A stretch of 64,000 bases of DNA from Chondrilla cf. caribensis (taxonomy: Eukaryota; Porifera; Demospongiae; Chondrillida; Chondrillidae): positions 705,001 through 769,000 of the forward strand of contig OZ026550.1 of assembly GCA_964020155.1 (NCBI GenBank). Reading direction: 5' to 3'. Below are positions 46,131-58,158 of the stretch, piece after piece; within the stretch, counting starts at the first letter, position 1, and every line of letters starts with the position of its first letter. A model generated the notes under the pieces. That model made no database searches and was not told the origin of the DNA. It saw nothing but the letters and a program-made list of their open reading frames with translations. Made by a program: the position numbers and the translations under genes.

Positions 46131-46596
46131 TGTTTGGCTGTTTTGTAGCTTGTATAAGGAGAATACCCGTCAGAGCTCTCAATCCACAGTGCAGAGTTGT
46201 ATGATAATTTCTGGGTGGGTCACTGCCCTAGAGATAGAGTCCTCAAGGAGTGGATTTCTCTCTTTCCAGTGGCCCTTAATGTTAACGAAAGGAATCTGGA
46301 ATACTAAATCCACTTGATGAGAGTATCAAACTATCTGCAGTGGACCCCTCAATAAGAAACACACTGGAGCCAGCTACTTTGTCCACTGTAGAGAGGTTGT
46401 CCACTCTTCATAAGTGAAAAATGTATAAGTTTATTTTTGATACCTTAGAAAGTGTCCTTTGTAGGAAGTAATTTCTATGATGTCCTTTATTGGGAGTGTC
46501 CTTTAGTAGAGGTTCCACTCTAATCCCTGTCAATATCATGATGTAACTAAACATCCCGATATTCCCTTGCTCAGGTCTTCAATTCCTTGCTCGTAC
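46131..46596. other. Intergenic with one MITE
   Basis: Unique sequence outside the array; the only recognisable element is the MITE at 46336-46522. No ORF of interest. Confidence 0.5.
46336..46522. mobile_element. MITE of the TACAGTGGAACC family, inverted orientation
   Basis: Runs from TGCAGTGGACCCCT to AGAGGTTCCACTCTA and reads as the reverse complement of the array copies: GTGTCCTTTGTAGG and GGTTGTCCACTCTTC match the inverse of their interior. Confidence 0.75.
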
Positions 46597-47567
46597 TCTT
46601 TTCTGCACCTGTATCTGTGTGCGTACATTTCTGTCTACCTACATCTGCTAAAACTATACGTACATAAGTACTGTGTATGCATGTATTATCTGATTTCGAT
46701 TGCAATTTCATATGTATGTATGTATAACTCAAAGGTGAAAGGTACATATGTACCTTCTGTAATTCTCAGTGGCCAACTTGTGATAAAACTGAGACATAAC
46801 ATGCTGACTGACATTCAAGGCAACTATGAGTTAGCAGTTAGGTATATCTGTCTATGTCTACTGATAGTGAACTGAGTGATGCTCTGGTGCCCCTGGTTTA
46901 CACCTTCAGATTGTGTAGCTGTTTTGCTCTATACAAGTGCTGGATATAGATCCATTCCAGGGACTGCCACTTGAGCATAATCCAACACCGTACATCTTAT
47001 TATAATGTATCCGGATGTGAACCTAATTACATTTATGTATGTTGTGATAAGTAAACCACAAGTGTATTCACAGCAGACATTGCCCGACTGTTGATCATGT
47101 GTATGGCATCAACATCAGCTCCATGTAAAGGAGTATTACAAAATGTTCCTTGTTCTATTAGTACTAACTACCTTTATGGATGGGTTCAACAAGCAGTTGT
47201 GGAGGGTCAGTTTGAAGTTGGCTTCTCCTGATCTTGTGACCCCAAATGTTAGATTGAACATACACAGAGTAGCACCATTCACCAGGACGTATAGTGTGTG
47301 TGCTTGAAAATGACTACTTCTCACACCAGTAAGCATGCTCAGACTAATGTGATGTGCATGTAGGTGTGTTGGAAACTGTTTGAGGTCCTACCACACCAGC
47401 AAACACCCTCTGAACATTATACTCACTGACATATGCGGTATCATAATGTATGTAAGTACATATGTACAAATTTTGATGCTGTATGTAAATTCATGCATCC
47501 AGTGTGCATGTACAGTGAATATTCATTAATCCGCCCCCGGTTAATCTGCCAAACTGTTATATATATA

Positions 47568-47785
47568 TAGCATCCGTTACCATAGAAACAGTACTATTAT
47601 ACAGCAATTTTATAATGTATAAAGCGCTAGCAACAGTATAAAGCGTTAGCAACGGATGCTATAATGGTTAAGACATGGACACTCGGGCATTATGACATAT
47701 AAAATACACTCGCCCTCGGGCACTTCGCGCCCTCAGGACTCGGTATTTATGTCATAATGCCCTTGTGCCCATGTCTTAACCACTA
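47568..47785. mobile_element. Double-hairpin MITE, copy 1
   Basis: Two adjacent inverted repeats. The first pairs TAGCATCCGTT with AACGGATGCTA. The second pairs TGGTTAAGACATGG and CGGGCATTATGACATAT with their inverses around a CTCGGGC/GCGCCC centre. A near-identical copy is at 48907-49127. No coding potential. Confidence 0.8.
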
Positions 47786-47940
47786 AATACAGTCCTATCA
47801 AAAGGAGAGTTGGTCGGGAGCAGTCTCTGTATACTCCCAGCATGATCCTCAGTGTGTATGGAGAATCCGATTATGCACCATGATGAACAAACCTATTGTG
47901 AATACAATAGGCTTATTACAGTCCATGTATACTTCAAGAG

Positions 47941-48120
47941 TACAGTAGAACCTCTCTATTATGGACACTTTGGGACCTTAGTTTTAATCCTTAATGCGGA
48001 GGTTTCCTCAATTCAGAGGTCATTTTATACACTCCATTAGTACACTTGAACACAGAATGGTGTCCTTAATATGGAGGTTTCTTACTTCAGAGATTTGTAA
48101 TAGAGAGGTTCCACTGTGTA
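47941..48120. mobile_element. MITE with TACAGTAGAACCTCTCTATTATGG terminus class
   Basis: Ends TACAGTAGAACCTCTCTATT and TAATAGAGAGGTTCCACTGTG are inverted copies. Different interior from the array MITEs. The corresponding place in block 2 (near 50515-50535) lacks it. Confidence 0.8.
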
Positions 48121-48590
48121 CACATATACACGTTGAAGCTATATAATTCATGCCATTCAAGCAAAGAGCTCAAAATAAATGTACTTAGGACATATTATAT
48201 TATGTGATAAATGTCTTAATCCAGGACTTCATACGTATAATCATATTCATAGGCATATGTGATAAGAAAACCACAAGCATTCACAGGCACCAATCCAAAC
48301 TGACATTGACATTGTTGGGGAAGTGCTTCTTTATTATAGGCTTGTGGTCATCTGGAGAAGTCTTGTATTATGTTGATAGAATGACCTGCATATGATTTCA
48401 CGATAACATTTATTGAGGGGTCACACAGCTGGTGAGAGCTCGTGGGAGTGAGCACTCTCAGGCGTGGGTGACTCAAAATTCACAATGGGAGCAGATGGTC
48501 CAACAGTAACTGACTAATTGTTGTGTTTTCTATGGTGTGTGTCATTCATGAATAACTTGTACATAATTACTGCAAAATCAATGCCAGTCG

Positions 48591-48906
48591 AATAACCAGA
48601 AGTCACTGGAACAATAATTAAAAATGGTCATCAGCTGCGAAGGAAAAACTGGAAATCGAAGGTTCTCTCCACAAGGACAGTTAGACGGTGGATTTTAACC
48701 CGTGGAGGACAAAACTGTACTTTATAATCCCTGAGAGTTTGGTGGCACCCTGTGAAGTAGTTTTTGCCTGAATCGCGAACAAACAAACAAATGAACTGAA
48801 TTATTTATATAGATGTAGTACATAGATAGAAAGTATGTTGTGTTCGAAGACTTTCACAATGCCGTATGTATATAATATATTATAATCAACATTCATTATT
48901 CGATAA
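48591..48906. other. Intergenic, no feature
   Basis: AT-rich sequence between block 1 and the second double-hairpin MITE. No gene or repeat recognised beyond the 24-bp direct-repeat arm at 48882-48905. Confidence 0.4.
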
Positions 48907-49127
48907 TAGCATCCGTTACCATAGAAACAGTACTATTATACAGCAATTTAATAATGTATAAAGCGCTAGCAACAGTATAAAGCGTTTGCAACGGATGCTA
49001 TAATGGTTAAGACATGGACACTCGGGCATTATGACATATAAAATACACTCGCCCTCGGGCGCTTCGCGCCCTTGGGACTCGGTATTTTATATGTCATAAT
49101 GCCCTCGTGCCCATGTCTTAACCACTA
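48907..49127. mobile_element. Double-hairpin MITE, copy 2, flanked by 24-bp direct repeats
   Basis: Same two-hairpin structure as copy 1. A perfect 24-bp sequence (ATAATCAACATTCATTATTC plus CGATA-type end) occurs at 48882-48905 and again at 49129-49152 on the other side. Copy 1 has no such flanking repeat. Confidence 0.8.
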
Positions 49128-49241
49128 AATAATCAACATTCATTATTCGATATTAGCTGTCTACTTAATCAAATTCATAATGTTTTGATAACGAAACAAC
49201 AAACAAGTGTCCTTGCAACTGTCATTTGGAGATTCAGTAGA

Positions 49242-51005
49242 CTACGTTTTCTGCACCTGTGTCTATGTACATACATTTCTGTCTACCTACATCTGCTAAT
49301 ACTGTACATACATGAATACTGTGTATATATGTATTATCTGATTTTGATTGCAATTTCATATACATATGTATGTAACTCAAAGTTGAAAGGTACATATGTA
49401 CCCTCTGTAGTTCTCAGTGGCCAACTTGTGGTAAAACTGAGGTTTAACATGCTGACTGACATTCAAGGCAACTATGAGTTAGCAGCTACGTATATCCGTC
49501 TATGTCTACTGATAGTGAACTGAGTGATGCTCTGGTGCCCCTGGTTCACACCTTCAGATTCTATAGCTGTTTTGCTCTGTTCAAGTGCTGGGTAAAGGTC
49601 CATTCCAGGGACTGCCACTTGAGCATAATCCAACACCGTACATGTTGTTATAGTGCATCCGGATGTGAACCTAATTGCATTTATGTATGTTGTGATAAGT
49701 AAACCACAAGTGTATTCACAGCAAACATTCCTGGACTGTTGATCATGTGTATGGCATCCACATCAGCTCCATGTAACGAATATAACAAAATGTTCCTTGT
49801 TCTATTAGTACTAACTAATCTTTATGGATGGGTTCAACAAGCAGTTGTGGAGAGTCAGTTTGAAGTTGGCTTCTCCTGATCTTGTGACCCCAAACATTAC
49901 ATTGAACACACTCAGAGCACCACCATTCACCAGCACATGTAGTGTGTGTGCTGCATGGAAGATGACTTCCTTTCACACCAGTAATCTCATGTCAGAACAT
50001 TGTCACTCACTGACTAACACACTATGCATGTAGGTGTGTTGGAAACTGTTTGAGGTCCTCTCACACCAGCCACACTCTGGACATTATATTCACGGATATA
50101 TGCAGTATCATAATGCATGTACATACATTCTGTAAGTACAAAGTTTGGGTGCTGTATGCAAATACCATTATATGAGGTACAGTCACCATACATAATTATG
50201 GTAAGAGGCACTCCATAATCCAACAACCTCCTAATCCAACATTATTTTCAGGTCCCATTGAGTGTCGGATTAGAGAGGTTTCACTGTATACATACAATAC
50301 CTACTACCCTACTTATGGTTGCTTCAATATGGTGATGTCCTCTTCAGTATGTATGGTTGAGGCAATTCTAGGGTTCAGTCCTACCACAAGGAAGAGTTGG
50401 CCATGGAATAGTCTCTGTATACGTACTCCCTGCTTGATCCTCAGTGTGTATGCAGAGTCCGATTATTTACCATGATGAACACACCTATTGTGAATACAAT
50501 GTGCATATGTCCATGTACACATAATATACGTATACAAGTTGAAGCCATATAATTCATATAATATACCATTCAAGCAATGACCTCAAAATAAATGTTGCTT
50601 AGAGCATGGGTATAATAATAATCTTGTGGTAAATGTTCTCCATCCAATTGTTCATATAATCATATTCATAGGCATAAATTAAATATGTGATTGGAAAACC
50701 ACAAGCATTTTGTTCACAGGCACCAATCCATACTGACATTGAGATTGTCCGGTGAAGAGCTTCTGTAGGCATATAGGCTACTGAAGAAAGTCTTGTATTG
50801 TATTGGTAGAATGACCTGCATACAATTTTACGGTAAATTATGGACGGGTCACGCAGCTGGGGAGAGCTCGTAGGAGTGAACTCTCTCAGGCGTGGGTGAC
50901 TCAAAATTCACAAGGGAGCAGATTTTAGCTAGTAACTGACCAATTGTTGTGTTTCCTATGGTATACGTCATTCATGAACAACTTGACTTGTACATAATTA
51001 CTGCA
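49242..51005. repeat. Diverged tandem duplication, block 2
   Basis: Partner of block 1. Minus-strand TGTGGTTT at 49701-49708 and 50696-50703. Contains a truncated MITE (50165-50288). Short ORFs inside differ between blocks and are not supported as genes. A weaker third relative of part of the block is seen near 52690-52770. Confidence 0.7.
50165..50288. mobile_element. Truncated MITE, inverted relative to 51030-51210
   Basis: Reads ATTATATGAGG..CCATACATAATTATGG to GAGAGGTTTCACTGTA, the reverse complement of the left two thirds of the complete element at 51030-51210. Confidence 0.75.
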
Positions 51006-51029
51006 AGATAAAAACAATTCCGTTTTCAA

Positions 51030-51210
51030 TACAGTGAAACCTTTCTAATCTGACACTCAATGGGACCTGAGAATAATGTTGGATTAGGAAGTTGTTGGAT
51101 TATGGAGTGCCTCTTACCATACTTATGTATGGTGACTGTGCCTCATATAATGGTCGGATTAGAGAGAATGTTGGATTAGAGAGGTGTCGGATTAGCAAGG
51201 TTTCACTGTA
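51030..51210. mobile_element. MITE with TACAGTGAAACC termini
   Basis: Left end TACAGTGAAACCTTTCTAAT and right end ATTAGCAAGGTTTCACTGTA form inverted termini. The interior has repeated TTGGATTA/CGGATTAGAGAG segments. Terminal sequence is related to the TACAGTGGAACC family. Confidence 0.8.
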
Positions 51211-51556
51211 TTTTGACTTCATCACAAAAGAGATATGATAAGGTTGGAGAGAAACTATGATTGTTTTATGATTCCGTTGCAATCGAACAATGATCAAAGT
51301 ACCATGCAATTTAGAGTATGCTAATGAATAGAAAGCCATATTATTTTACCATGATAGAATTATGATGTACATATGAGCGAATTATGATCCACTACCATTT
51401 TAGTCTGGCCTGCTACGACTGTCACACCAAGCACCCTGGGCAAGGAGAAGAAGGGACAGTCTAGTGGTACTGCGCATGGAGATTAATTTACACCTTGCTG
51501 TTATTAGCACACGTATAGTTGATATATAGGTAACACCCAAGATTGAAGCCCTCAAG
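51211..51556. other. Intergenic, no feature
   Basis: Nothing recognisable; AT-rich single-copy sequence. Confidence 0.4.
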
Positions 51557-51605
51557 TATTTCTCCATTCGAAATCCTTCATTGAAGGATTTCGAATGGAG
51601 AAATA
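51557..51605. repeat. Near-perfect 49-bp palindrome
   Basis: 24-nt arms at 51557-51580 and 51582-51605 are exact reverse complements around one T. The arms contain CTCCATTCGAAATCC. It could form a cruciform or very tight hairpin. Confidence 0.95.
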
Positions 51606-51670
51606 TGACTGAATATGTTGTTTGTGCTGTTTACACTTGATGTGAAGAACTACCTCCTCAAAATATATGA

Positions 51671-52047
51671 AGAGCTGATCAGAATGGGAGCAGTATTGTT
51701 TGCTTTCTTGACATCAGCGAATTGGATGATTCACAGGCTCACTTGTGCAAAACATGCTATCATACAGTTTTTGCTGTCCAAAAGGCTGAAGATGACTTAT
51801 GCCAGAGAAAGAGAGAGTTGGAGTTGAAAGTAAAATTTTTGGTCACACAAAGTTCTTTTCATCCTCTAAACGCGTCAGAGGTCTCTCGACTCCAATTGAA
51901 AGCGCATCCTCTACCCAATCACCTGCTGTTAAGTGTACCACAGAAGGAAACCTCGGGAAAAATCCATTCCGCCCGAGCACTGTGTTCATTGTCAAACTTG
52001 CAGCGAACCACAAAACCTCTACCCCTATCACCATGATCGGTGTGTAA
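51671..52047 (+). pseudogene. Decayed protein-coding fragment with CxxC motif
   Basis: One frame reads SIVCFLDISELDDSQAHLCK and then TCYHTVFAVQKAEDDL, with a Cys followed at some distance by CKTC: the spacing of a small treble-clef-like zinc-binding module. After ELELKVK the sensible reading appears to move to another frame (KRVRGLSTPIESASS, then SPAVK). No start codon or clear splice sites. It looks like a remnant of a repetitive, possibly transposon-linked gene family; the exact family is not recognised. Confidence 0.4.
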
Positions 52048-53600
52048 TCTAACACCTTTTTAATGAGTGCCGAAAATCTCGGCACTCGTATCTGATTTGT
52101 CAATAGTTGTGCAATTAATCTCTAGTGCCACTAGACCGTCTTTCACGCCGGAGGCATTTAGAAAGAAAGACGGGCGTAGCCAGCCAGACTACCACCATTT
52201 GTGTTATAATATGACTCTGTCACAATATTACACCACGTTATATGTCAGGTTTCCATGACGTGTACCAATCATCCCAAATGGTCCTAATTTTTCTATGAAC
52301 TTTATATTTCAGACATTCACCTATTGTTCTCTTCTGTACTTTGTTGATGTCGATTGGAGCCTTCCGTAGTTTTACAGGTTTCAACTTAATTTACAACCAT
52401 CCACCTCAATGTTCCCCTGTGAACCTGCTTTGAGCATGGTACATATGTGCATGCATATGTACTTGCATATCGGCATGGGAGTACCTTCTCCTTGCATTCA
52501 TAAGTGTCATTTTGGTATTATTTGTACAGTTTATATGCAATACATCTCACTTGACTACCAGCATTATACTATCACTGTCAGGATATACATACTAACATGG
52601 GAATGTACATACATATTATAGGACCTTACATATGTAGTATGATAGAAAGTATGCTGTATTCGGAGACTTTCACATGCATTTATGGTCTCATTTGATCATC
52701 ATGGCGTATGTGTATTGTAACCAACATTCATTATTCATAATGTTTTGATAACAAAACCACAAGCGTCCTTACAGCCGTCGTTGGAGAGTTTTAGAGTGAT
52801 TCATACAAATCTCTAAGCAGCTATATAAAGTGGACTGTTCCATATCGCAGTAGAACTTTACGTGATAGATTTTATGGACGGGTCATACTAGTATAGGAGA
52901 TCTGAAGGAGGAGAAATTCTCCCACACTAGTGACCCCAATAATGTATTTGAACCAGTAGACTTCTAAATGGTAAGTGTTAGTCCGAACAGAGAAGTGACC
53001 AATATTATGGTCTCCAGTCTCTACCATATTGCGGGAAATTTTCGTGGGACAAAATTTCCCGCTTCCCAGGACTTGTTATACTGGTGTTGTTTATGGGTAA
53101 ATCCATCTTTACAGCACAATTGGAGGTGTTATGGATCTGCTATTGTACTAATTGTACAGGTTTAGTCATGGATCAGAGTGATTCCATAGCTCATAATTAC
53201 GAAGCCAATGGTTGTACTTGGTTTAACTACAAAGTGGTACAATGTTATGCATCCACTAACAATGAAACCTAGTAATCTGATTCTTTTGTGTGTGTGTGTC
53301 GTGATAACAGAACCACAAGTATCTTCACAGTGATTGTAGGGCATCTGGCTATTCTCTGAGGACTGCCGGTGTAGGCAGAAAAGAACTCTTGTATGAAGTG
53401 AAGAATTTCTAAGCAAATTCAGTTTGTTGAAGGTCTGAGAAGCCTAGAGGGCTACCTGTAGTTAGCTCCTCCTGTGCTCTCGTGGACCCTACCTGTAAAA
53501 ATCAATGTAACTTTAAACTACTGTGGTGAATTTGATAGGAAAGCATGAAATTTATTGTTAATGTAATATTTTTCAATAAATGTTAATTTGAATGTAATCA
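52048..53600. other. Intergenic with partial repeats of the upstream duplication
   Basis: Contains a small perfect hairpin at 52065-52087 (GAGTGCCGA/TCGGCACTC) and stretches related to the duplicated blocks: GTTTTGATAACAAAACCACAAGCG at 52742-52764 and a similar GATAACAGAACCACAAG at 53302. No intact gene. Confidence 0.5.
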
Positions 53601-54565
53601 GATGGATACATTAGTATTAAGTAACAGAGCAATATTCAGCTGTTGTACTGTATTTATAACAGGAAATAATTGTAGTTACCCATCACGATCTCATGTTACA
53701 TACATGACTACATGCTCAATGTTGGTACATCACGTTATGTGATCACGAGACCCTGCTATATCACATGCATCATCATCAGTATTCATGTCTGTTCCATATT
53801 GTCAGCTAAAGAGCTCTCTGATTGGTAGTGAGTCTGGTGACTAACTAGACTATTGGCATTGTCCAAATCAAGTAGACCACTTACTAGAGTTGTTATACGT
53901 AACTGCAATGTACACTGCGGTGTCCTACAATGATACTTAGGAGTCAAAAGCCTGTTTCCATGCGATTATTCGACACATGAATCAAAAACAGTGGCCATTT
54001 TATTATCGTACTCAAAAGCACGAGTTACAACATGTGGTCGCCCAGTGGACCAATCAAAACAAACCAAAAAACAATTAAATTGCTATTGTGCTAACAACGT
54101 TCGCTACATACACATGTACACCCCTCTAAACTTGAAGAAGATTCCCAAGTGAAATGAATGTGGGGGGTGAAAACTTTTTATCTCGAATTTCTTGTTAAAT
54201 TGTGATATTGGATCAGTAGTCAGCACTGGCTGTCAGTTGCTCCTGATATCATGAAATTCTCCCATCACTACATCACAGTCTACTCCAAACTGTGAAATAT
54301 ATAGTGGTCTATTGCAGATATAATTTTACAATGTACCTCTTATCTGTGTCACAGTAAATAACTGTGGACCGAAAGAGTCTGAAAGATCTAGCTAGACACT
54401 CAAGTTGGATTGTAGCCATGGTGATCTGAAACTGAAAGCAACACTAGTATCCCTGGAGTGATTGTGAACAAGTTTGGATGAGCTTGAAGGATTTCCAGGC
54501 ACACCTCTCCCAGTCAGGTGGGAGGAATGAAGAAAATGTCAATGACTCTATTACGTATGCCATGA
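53601..54565. other. Intergenic, no feature
   Basis: No convincing ORF, repeat or RNA gene. A 143-codon minus-strand frame at its right end depends on the TG/CG microsatellite and is not supported. Confidence 0.4.
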
Positions 54566-54681
54566 TATGGTGAGTGGTGTATGTGTGTGTGCATGTATGG
54601 GGGAGTTGATGTGGATGTGCATGCATGTGTGCATGCATGTTGTATATGTTCATGTGTATGCACATGTCTATGTGCATCTGC

Positions 54682-54720
<39 letters not shown>

Positions 54721-54770
54721 TGTGTGTACGTGCATGCGTGCGTGTGTGCATTTACATGTACGTCTTTATG
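54566..54770. repeat. TG/CGTG microsatellite
   Basis: TG/CATG-rich tract including about ten uninterrupted CGTG units at roughly 54681-54722. Confidence 0.9.
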
Positions 54771-55460
<690 letters not shown>

Positions 55461-55699
55461 ACTTAGCAGTGTACATGCATGGCAGTATGCATATGGGGGC
55501 AATTTAAAATTCTGTTCATAGCACCACATGCAGCGTCCAAACCTACAAAATATGCATGGAACATATGCATCTCCCTGTGTAGGTGTGTAGTTGGTAGTAT
55601 CCATAATGCTAGTTTCTGTACATGTGTTGCTGTGGGTGGATTTTGGCCACAATACCACAGTGTCCAATTTACCAAATGACAGGAATACCTCATTGACAG

Positions 55700-55754
55700 T
55701 TTGTGTGCGTATGTGTGTGCGTGCGTGCGTGTGTGTGTGTGTGTGTGTGCGTGC

Positions 55755-55785
<31 letters not shown>

Positions 55786-55920
55786 TGCATGCGTGCGTGC
55801 GTGTGTGTTCATGTGTTCTTGCATGTGAGTCTATGCATATGCTTGTTTTGTGTTCGCATCTGTATGTGTGTGTGTACGTGTGTCTGCATGTGTGTTTGTA
55901 TTATTATGTGTGCCTCATAT
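55700..55920. repeat. TG/CGTG microsatellite
   Basis: Interrupted TG and CGTG repeats followed by degenerate TGTG/CATG sequence. Confidence 0.9.
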
Positions 55921-55924
55921 GTAT

Positions 55925-56301
55925 CGAATTGGAAGGGGCTTTAATCAGCTGACCACCTCATTTAATCCAATTATAATTGTAAATTGTGTTCCGCAGAGTT
56001 GGCAGAACAAGGTTACAACATGCCCCACTGGTACCGTTGCCAAGGTTACATCTCCCACATGACAGTTGTAATTGATAGTATACACACAACAGTGTTGTTC
56101 ACAGTTGACCTTCCTTCACTGAAAGTGTGGATTCAGCTCTTTTGTGTAAACATTGAAACTAAGGTCATCTGTGGTGTGATATCAGTTAGAATTGTGAGTC
56201 CTGCTATTAGCACTGAAGTGTTTTTGTGTGTGTTTGTGTGTGTGTGTGTTTGTGTATGTGTATATGTGTGTACGTGCTTGTGTGTGTGTGTGTGTGTGTG
56301 C

Positions 56302-56362
<61 letters not shown>

Positions 56363-56667
56363 CTTGTGTGTGTGTGTGTATGTGTGTGTTTGTGTGTGTG
56401 TGCATCCATGTACGTCTCTATGTGTGTACATGTGTGTCTCTCTTTGTATTTGTGTATGTGTGCCTGTTATGTACGTATACATCACATTGGAAGAGGATTT
56501 CATCAGCTGAACCTCATAATCCAATCATACGTTGTGTTCTGCAGAGTTGGCAGAATAGGGTAACAGCATACCTGACTGTTGTCATGGTTACATCTCCCAT
56601 ATGACAGTTGTAATTGATATCATGCACACAACAGTGTTGTTCGCAGTTGACCTTTCCTCCACTGAAA

Positions 56668-56708
<41 letters not shown>

Positions 56709-56830
56709 TATATATCCACAGGATCTCAAGAAAATTGCTAATTTAATTGAATATTCAACTCTGTTGAATAATTCACGAGAGGCCCTGTTTCACAAATAAT
56801 GCAAATAATCACATGTGCCTTGTGTGTGTG

Positions 56831-56897
<67 letters not shown>

Positions 56898-56989
56898 TAT
56901 GTGTGTCTGTGTGTACGTCAATGTGCGTCTCTGTGTGTGTTTGCATTTGTGTGCCCATAACGTATCTATCAAATTGGAAGGGGATGTGT

Positions 56990-57038
<49 letters not shown>

Positions 57039-57565
57039 TGTGTGTGTGTGTGTGTGCACGTGTGTGCGTGTGTGTTCATGTGTTCTTGCATGTGAATCCG
57101 TGCTTGTTTTGTATTCATGTGTGCCTGCCTGTCTACGTACATGTGTGTTGTATATGTGTGCCTGTTATAATGTTATATCAAATTGACCAGGGTTTTAATC
57201 AGCTGACCAACTCATTTAATCCAATTATGATTATAAATTGTGTTTGGCAGAGTTGGCAGAACAAGGTCACAACATGCCCCCCTGTTGTCATGGTTACATC
57301 TCCCACATGACTGTTGTAATTGATATAATGCACACAACAGTGTTGTTCACAGTTGACCTTCCTTCACTGAAAGTATCAGTTCAGCTCCTTGTACTAGCAT
57401 TGAAACTAAGGTCATCTATGGTGTGATATCAGTTAGAATTGTGAGTCCTGCTATTAGCACTGGAGTGTGTGTGTGTACGTGTTTGTGTGTGTGTGTGTGT
57501 GTGTGTACGTGTGTGTGTGTGTGTGTGTGTGTTTGTACGTGTGTGTGTGTGTGTGTACGTGTTTG

Positions 57566-57597
<32 letters not shown>

Positions 57598-58073
57598 CGT
57601 GTGTGTGTGTGTGCGTGTGTGTGTGTGTGTGTGTGCGTGCGTGCTTGTGTGTGTGTGTGCGTGTGTGTGTGTGTTGTGTGTGTTGTGTGTGAGTGTGTGT
57701 GTCTGTGTGTGTGTCTCTCTGTGTGTACGTCAATGTGCGTCTCTGTGTGTGTTTGCATTTGTGTGCCTGTTACGAGTCTATCAAATAAGAAGGGGATTTT
57801 ATCAGCTGAGTCTCATAATCCAATCATACATTGTGTTCTGCAGAGTTGGTAGAATAGGGTAACATCATACCTGGTTGTTGTCATGGTTACAACTCCCATA
57901 TGACAGTTGTAATTGATATTATACACACAACAATGTTGTTCACAGTCAACCTTCCTTCAATGAAAGTATGGATTCAGCTCTTTTGTACTAGCATTGAAAC
58001 TAAGGTCATCTATGGTGTGATATCAGTTAGAATTGTGAGTCCTGCTATTAGCACTGGAGTGTGTGTGTGTACG

Positions 58074-58158
<85 letters not shown>

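Larger units (their letters stand above)
46597..48590. repeat. Diverged tandem duplication, block 1
   Basis: Matches block 2 (49242-51005) through most of its length: for example TTTCTGCACCTG..CTACATCTGCTAA, GCTGACTGACATTCAAGGCA, and GGGTGACTCAAAATTCACA near the end. No intact reading frame is shared by both blocks. It holds two insertions missing from block 2: the hairpin element 47568-47785 and the MITE 47941-48120. TGTGGTTT motifs on the minus strand lie at 47053-47060 and 48268-48275. Confidence 0.7.

Noticed and set aside
46567..46875. ORFs at 46567-46875 and 49185-49523 that resemble each other
   Set aside because: Similar because the blocks are duplicated; they contain indels relative to each other and no recognisable domain.
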